Positions 14,129-17,454 of a stretch of DNA of 17,454 nt are shown in pieces. A program made the translations under genes and the position numbers. The first letter of the stretch is position 1; each line of letters starts with the position of its first letter. The notes under the pieces were generated by a model. That model was not told where the DNA came from. It searched no databases and was given only the letters and a program-made list of their open reading frames with translations. Origin of the DNA: an uncultured Bacteroidales bacterium (GTDB lineage: Bacteria > Bacteroidota > Bacteroidia > Bacteroidales > Paludibacteraceae); NCBI GenBank assembly GCA_937901225.1, contig CALCGX010000108.1:1-17454 (forward strand). The letters are read 5' to 3'.

Positions 14129-14161
14129 CCCGAAGATACCCCGAAGATACCCTGAAGATAG
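14129..14161. repeat. Three 11-bp units between divergent promoters
   Basis: CCCGAAGATAC occurs twice exactly, then CCTGAAGATAG. The array lies between the minus-strand promoter at 14057-14087 and the plus-strand promoter at 14215-14244. The unit length is about one helical turn. Confidence 0.8.
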
Positions 14162-14214
14162 ACTATCATTGTGTCACTAATTTTGCTGATATGCAATATT
14201 GTACTCCGTAAATT

Positions 14215-14244
14215 TTGTAAATCGTAAATATTTTTGTACCTTTG
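14215..14244 (+). promoter_or_regulatory. Promoter of the M20 peptidase gene
   Basis: TTG at 14215-14217, 19 bp, then TACCTTTG at 14237-14244. Transcription would start near 14249-14252, about 28 nt before the ATG at 14279. Confidence 0.82.
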
Positions 14245-14278
14245 CAGCAGTTTTATACTTTCATATTAACTTATAAGC

Positions 14279-15655
14279 ATGAATATCCGTTCGTATATCG
14301 CAGAAAATCGTGCCCGCTTCATGGAAGAGTGGGCGAGTTTGATTCGTATTCCTAGTATCAGTTGCCAACCTTCGCATCATGAGGATATGCTCCGTTGTGC
14401 CGAGCGCTGGCGCGAACTCCTGCTTGAAGCAGGTGCACAACATGCTGAGGTAATGCCTTCACAAGGTAATCCCTTCGTTTATGCGGAATACATTCCGGAA
14501 TCTGGACTCCAGACTTCTGGCAATATACCCACCGTCCTCGTCTATTCTCACTACGACGTGATGCCCGTTGAGCCCTTGGAACTTTGGAACTCTGACCCAT
14601 GGGAACCTTCTATCCGCGATGGCCGCCTCTATGCTCGTGGTGCTGACGATGATAAAGGGCAAGCCATGATCCAAGTGAAGGCATTTGAGTACCTCGTGTG
14701 CGAGGGACTGATGAACTGCCGCGTGAAGTTCATCTTTGAGGGCGAAGAGGAGATTGGTAGTCCAAGTCTCGAGGCATTCTTGGAGGAACACCGCGAATTG
14801 CTTGCATGCGACATCATCCTTGTGAGCGATACCTCTATGATTGGTAAGGACACCCCATCCATCACTACGGGGCTGCGCGGATTGGCATACTGGCAGATGG
14901 AGGTTACGGGTCCTAATCGCGATTTGCATAGCGGACACTTTGGTGGCGCCGTGAAGAATCCAATCAATGCGCTCACCGAGATGCTGGCAAAGGTGGTGGA
15001 TGAGCAAGGCCGTATTACCATCCCGCATTTCTACGACAATGTGTTGCCTATTCCTGAGGCAGAACGCGAGATGATTGCACAGATTCCATTCTCCGAGGAG
15101 GCTTATTGCCAAGCGATTGATGTGGATGCTACCTTTGGTGAAGAGGGCTATTCCACCTTGGAGCGCAACTCATGTCGCCCATCGTTTGATATCTGTGGTA
15201 TATGGGGTGGTTATACGGGCGAAGGCAGTAAGACGGTATTGCCAAGCAAAGCATATGCCAAGGTGAGTTGCCGTTTGGTGGCTAATCAAGACCACGAGAA
15301 GGTGAGCCAAGCTTTTGTTGACTATATGAAGAGTATCGCGCCTGCGGGTGTGCGTGTAGACATCACCCCTATGCATGGCGGTCAAGGATATGTTTGCCCA
15401 ATTGATATTCCAGCCTACAAGGCAGCGGAACACGGCTTTGAGGTGGCATTTGGCAAGAAACCATTGGCAGCACGTCGAGGAGGTAGTATTCCGATCATCA
15501 GTAGCTTTGAGCAAATTCTTGGTGTGAAGACCATACTTATGGGATTTGGCTTGGAGAAGAATGCTATCCACTCGCCTAATGAGTCCATGGATCTGGAAGT
15601 ATGGGAGAATGGTATTGTGGCTGTCACCGAGTTCTACCGTGCCTTTAACCTTTAA
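14279..15655 (+). CDS. M20-family metallopeptidase (dipeptidase-like)
   Basis: Cytoplasmic zinc-dependent peptidase or amidohydrolase of 458 residues, in the M20 CNDP/DapE-like group that cleaves dipeptides or N-acyl amino acids. Metal and catalytic motifs are present in order: VYSHYDVMP (His91, Asp93), YARGADDDKGQ (bridging Asp near 124) and FEGEEEIGS (catalytic and metal Glu near 156-157). They are followed by the metal Asp in LVSDTSM, the dimerisation-lid motif NRDLHSGHFGGAVKNP and the C-terminal metal His in KNAIHSPNESM. No signal peptide. The final codons (FNL and TAA) lie in a CCTTTAA tandem array. A GC-rich sample (14581-14640, 34 of 60) contrasts with the AT-rich accessory block. It has its own promoter and is followed 22 bp later by a DUF2520 gene, with which it is probably co-transcribed. 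Confidence 0.94.
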   Translation: MNIRSYIAENRARFMEEWASLIRIPSISCQPSHHEDMLRCAERWRELLLEAGAQHAEVMPSQGNPFVYAEYIPESGLQTSGNIPTVLVYSHYDVMPVEPLELWNSDPWEPSIRDGRLYARGADDDKGQAMIQVKAFEYLVCEGLMNCRVKFIFEGEEEIGSPSLEAFLEEHRELLACDIILVSDTSMIGKDTPSITTGLRGLAYWQMEVTGPNRDLHSGHFGGAVKNPINALTEMLAKVVDEQGRITIPHFYDNVLPIPEAEREMIAQIPFSEEAYCQAIDVDATFGEEGYSTLERNSCRPSFDICGIWGGYTGEGSKTVLPSKAYAKVSCRLVANQDHEKVSQAFVDYMKSIAPAGVRVDITPMHGGQGYVCPIDIPAYKAAEHGFEVAFGKKPLAARRGGSIPIISSFEQILGVKTILMGFGLEKNAIHSPNESMDLEVWENGIVAVTEFYRAFNL

Positions 15656-15663
15656 CCCTTTAA
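15642..15663. repeat. CCTTTAA tandem array at the M20 gene stop codon
   Basis: Units CCTTTAA, CCTTTAA and CCCTTTAA, then CCC. The TAA stop (15653-15655) is the end of the second unit, and the array forms most of the 22-bp spacer to the next gene. Confidence 0.75.
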
Positions 15664-15677
15664 CCCAAACACCAACC

Positions 15678-16385
15678 ATGAATATCGTTATCATAGGCAA
15701 GGGCAATGTTGCCACCAATTTGGACTATGCTTTTCGCAAGAAAGGTATCGCTTGTGAGATGGTCAGTAGCCGTGAGGGATTAGACCAATTACCTCCAGCA
15801 AATGTGTATATCTACGCTATCAAGGACGAAGCTTTAGCTGAGGTGGTAGCGCAAGTCAAAGGTAAAGAGCGTGCTATGCACCTGCACACTTCGGGTAGTA
15901 TGCCTATCACCGTGTTTGGCGAAGACAAACCCCATGCGGGCATTTTCTATCCCTTCCAAACCTTCAGCAAGGCACGCGTGATAGAGGATTTTTCTACGGT
16001 GCCTCTCTTCTTCGAAGCACGTGGAATCGATGATATTAGTGCAGTCTATTCCTTGGCACTGACTATCACCAGTCATGTGTATGAAACTACGCAGCACGAT
16101 CGTGAGCGACTACATGTAGCTGGGGTGTTTACCAACAATTTTACCAACCTGATGTACACCATGGCTGCGGAATTGCTTCGCAATACGCATATACCTTTCT
16201 CTGCGCTCTTGCCATTGATAGATGAGACGTCTGCCAAGATTCATTCCCTTGCTCCGCGCGATGCACAAACAGGGCCTGCTCGCCGTGGCGACGAGAATGT
16301 GATGAACCATCATATGGATTTGCTCAACGATGAGCAGAAAGCAGTCTATCGCCTTCTCTCTGAGGAAATAAAAAAGAGGAGATAA
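15678..16385 (+). CDS. Rossmann-fold NAD(P)-binding protein with DUF2520 domain
   Basis: A 235-residue cytoplasmic protein. It opens with a dinucleotide-binding fold (MNIVIIGKGNVATNLDYAF, a GxGNxA variant of the glycine motif), followed by VYIYAIKDEALAEVV and the HTSGSMPI strand. This resembles the N-terminal half of ketopantoate- or pyrroline-carboxylate-reductase-like enzymes. The C-terminal helical part (about 125-235), with GIFYPFQTFSK, RLHVAGVFTNNFTNLMY, LIDETSAKI and TGPARRGDENVMNHH, is the DUF2520 signature. These proteins are widespread in Bacteroidota, and the reaction is not established. ATG at 15678 is used; a longer in-frame start would overlap the M20 gene. It ends just before a bidirectional terminator. 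Confidence 0.9.
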   Translation: MNIVIIGKGNVATNLDYAFRKKGIACEMVSSREGLDQLPPANVYIYAIKDEALAEVVAQVKGKERAMHLHTSGSMPITVFGEDKPHAGIFYPFQTFSKARVIEDFSTVPLFFEARGIDDISAVYSLALTITSHVYETTQHDRERLHVAGVFTNNFTNLMYTMAAELLRNTHIPFSALLPLIDETSAKIHSLAPRDAQTGPARRGDENVMNHHMDLLNDEQKAVYRLLSEEIKKRR

Positions 16386-16400
16386 TCCCTATCGCTCCGT

Positions 16401-16453
16401 AATACCATATAAAGAAAAAAGCCGTCTCACGACGGCTATTTTTCCACGGTATT
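16401..16453. terminator. Bidirectional intrinsic terminator
   Basis: The core stem AGCCGTC (16420-16426), loop TCAC and GACGGCT (16431-16437) is flanked by an A-tract on the left and ATTTTT on the right, so it can stop transcription from both directions. AATACC (16401-16406) and GGTATT (16448-16453) add an outer pairing. It serves the plus-strand M20/DUF2520 unit and the minus-strand transcript from 16510-16540. Confidence 0.88.
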
Positions 16454-16503
16454 AGTCTGTTTGATTTTTTAAGGTACAAAAAAGATTGTGTCGATTTTTA
16501 AAT
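16413..16503 (-). ncRNA. Predicted short intergenic RNA (about 90 nt)
   Basis: A near-perfect minus-strand promoter (16510-16540) starts transcription near 16503, and the bidirectional terminator ends it near 16413. The minus strand of this interval has no ATG-led reading frame; a GTG closes after three codons. The 5' part is A/U-rich and unpaired, followed by the terminator hairpin, which is the usual build of a small trans-acting RNA. Existence is inferred from the promoter and terminator only. Confidence 0.4.
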
Positions 16504-16509
16504 CCGCTG

Positions 16510-16540
16510 CAAAGGTACTGCTTTTTTACCATTCCCGCAA
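16510..16540 (-). promoter_or_regulatory. Orphan minus-strand promoter in a convergent spacer
   Basis: On the minus strand, TTG (16540-16538), 20 bp, then TACCTTTG (16517-16510) followed by CAGC. The match is as good as the three plus-strand promoters, yet no coding gene lies downstream before the terminator. Confidence 0.7.
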
Positions 16541-16621
16541 GACTTCTTTATATGTTGTGCAACACGTTTTTGGCTAAAATGGCTCAAACATGTTGTAAAA
16601 CATACGTTTTGGGACGTTTGG

Positions 16622-17116
16622 CTAGTGTCTTTCTAACTCAATCACCTCTAAATCGCGAATTTCTTTGCCATCAATCACAAATCTAAGTAACGTCTGTACT
16701 GTCTGCCAACCTTGTTTGCCTGCGGCTCCGGGGTTCATGGTCAGCATCTGCCAGGTAGGATCATATTGTACCTTCAATATATGGCTATGTCCACAGACAA
16801 ATAACTGTGGTGTCTCTTTCTTGAACATCGGCAATAACCATGGATTATATTTCCCTGGATATCCTCCAATATGCGTCATCAGCACATTTACGTCCTCCAC
16901 ACGGAAGCGATAAAACTCGCTGAGTGAATACCGTACATCGCCGCTGTCCATATTGCCATACACCGCTCGCGTGGGCTTGAACTCACGCAAGTGTTGCAGC
17001 ACCATGGCGCTACCAATATCGCCAGCATGCCATATCTCGTCCACCTCAGCAAAATGCTCCAATACGCGTGGATCCAAATAACTATGGGTATCACTCAATA
17101 AGCCAATGCGAGTCAT
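16622..17116 (-). CDS. Metallophosphoesterase, YfcE/MJ0936 family
   Basis: Cytoplasmic phosphodiesterase of 164 residues with a two-metal calcineurin-like active site. All motifs are present: LLSDTHS (Asp9, His11), HAGDIG (Asp33), VYGNMD (Asn55, with Met where many relatives have Cys), MTHIGG (His82) and CGHSH (His110, His112), then TMNPGAAG. Family members cleave small phosphodiesters in vitro, and the physiological substrate is unknown. The length is typical. It begins 4 bp after the gldF-like gene, so the two are one transcript. Downstream, 16541-16621 has no clear terminator for this strand. Confidence 0.94.
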   Translation of the reverse strand: MTRIGLLSDTHSYLDPRVLEHFAEVDEIWHAGDIGSAMVLQHLREFKPTRAVYGNMDSGDVRYSLSEFYRFRVEDVNVLMTHIGGYPGKYNPWLLPMFKKETPQLFVCGHSHILKVQYDPTWQMLTMNPGAAGKQGWQTVQTLLRFVIDGKEIRDLEVIELERH

Positions 17117-17120
17117 GGGG

Positions 17121-17454
17121 CTATCGTTTTTCGGCGCGATTCATAATTAGGATACAGACTATCACGGCAGCTATAGCTACGGACAAGAAGAATACCACAT
17201 CTCTCAAATCCACAACGCCACGTGAAATACTGCTATAGTAATCTTGTAGCACAACCCAATAGAGTACAAAGCAACTCACTCCTCCCAAGATAAATGATAC
17301 TAACTGGCTGCGCGTCAACGTGCTACATAACATACCAATACCCATAAACGAAGCACTCAAGAACACCAATCCCATCATCGATCCCACGAATTGTCCACCA
17401 TCAATATTTCCAATAGGCTCTGCCATATAGAAGACAATGAAGTAGTGCACCACA
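17121..17454 (-). CDS. gldF: ABC transporter permease, GldF-like, C-terminal part (5' end outside window)
   Basis: The visible 110 codons belong to an ABC-2 type membrane permease. The phrase PIGNIDGGQFVGSMMGLVFL, then FMGIGMLCSTLTRSQLVSFI and SISRGVVDLRDVVFFLSV, match the GldF component of the Gld ABC transporter of Bacteroidota, named for its link to gliding motility but also found in non-gliding Bacteroidales. Three hydrophobic helices are seen, and a short basic tail (NRAEKR) ends the protein. The frame is open to the right window edge, so the N-terminal half is missing. The partner gldG and ATPase genes are not in the window. The metallophosphoesterase gene follows after 4 bp. Confidence 0.8.
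   Translation of the reverse strand, partial: VVHYFIVFYMAEPIGNIDGGQFVGSMMGLVFLSASFMGIGMLCSTLTRSQLVSFILGGVSCFVLYWVVLQDYYSSISRGVVDLRDVVFFLSVAIAAVIVCILIMNRAEKR

Noticed and set aside
14459..15112. Long minus-strand frame of 217 codons opposite the M20 gene
   Set aside because: It is antisense to a gene with a complete set of M20 active-site motifs, and no promoter or recognisable protein features were seen.

Overview
The window looks like a chromosome segment from a member of the Bacteroidota, most likely order Bacteroidales. Several intergenic sites match the phylum's promoter pattern: a -33 TTG, a 19-20 bp gap, then TAnnTTTG. Start codons lack strong Shine-Dalgarno sequences. There is a GldF-type ABC permease, an OmpP1/FadL-like barrel, a membrane-anchored TPR-HTH regulator and several Cys-anchored lipoproteins. 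No rRNA, tRNA, transposase, integrase or CRISPR array was seen.

Layout. (1) Bases 1-2485, plus strand: the 3' part of trpS, a small exported protein and an outer-membrane barrel protein. (2) 2486-2811 holds no gene. It encodes a candidate 6S-like RNA of about 200 nt, with a 15-bp terminal stem, a large symmetric internal bubble, an irregular apical arm and a U-tract. A HAD phosphatase (2812-3480) follows. (3) 3481-7333 is an AT-rich accessory-looking block. A lipobox-TPR-TM-HTH regulator has its own nearly leaderless promoter. Next comes a separate promoter with a dyad upstream, an operon of three exported proteins (a small beta-rich protein and two lipoproteins), and a strong terminator. (4) 7334-7681 has no convincing gene but contains hairpin and tandem repeats. 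(5) 7682-14087, minus strand: six closely spaced genes (flippase, riboflavin synthase, cytoplasmic FKBP, lipoprotein FKBP with a duplicated N-terminal domain, second flippase, truA), probably transcribed from one promoter at 14057-14087. (6) 14215-16385, plus strand: an M20 metallopeptidase and a Rossmann/DUF2520 protein, ending at a bidirectional terminator. An orphan minus-strand promoter at 16510-16540 fires into that terminator and predicts a short RNA of about 90 nt. (7) 16622-17454, minus strand: a YfcE-like phosphodiesterase and the 3' part of gldF.

Two things stand out. First, the regulator plus exported-protein operon (3.5-7.3 kb) looks like a self-contained signalling module of unknown purpose, and the heptamer ATTACCA occurs upstream of both transcription units. 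Second, the window is dotted with short imperfect tandem arrays (units of 7, 8, 9, 11 or 14 bp, total 22-55 bp). Each has its own unit sequence, and they lie in spacers, across start or stop codons, and inside genes: both flippases, truA and the small exported protein. Two of the arrays, about 7.4 kb apart, share the same octamer family.

All assignments come from reading the sequence and translated proteins; no database or folding program was used.
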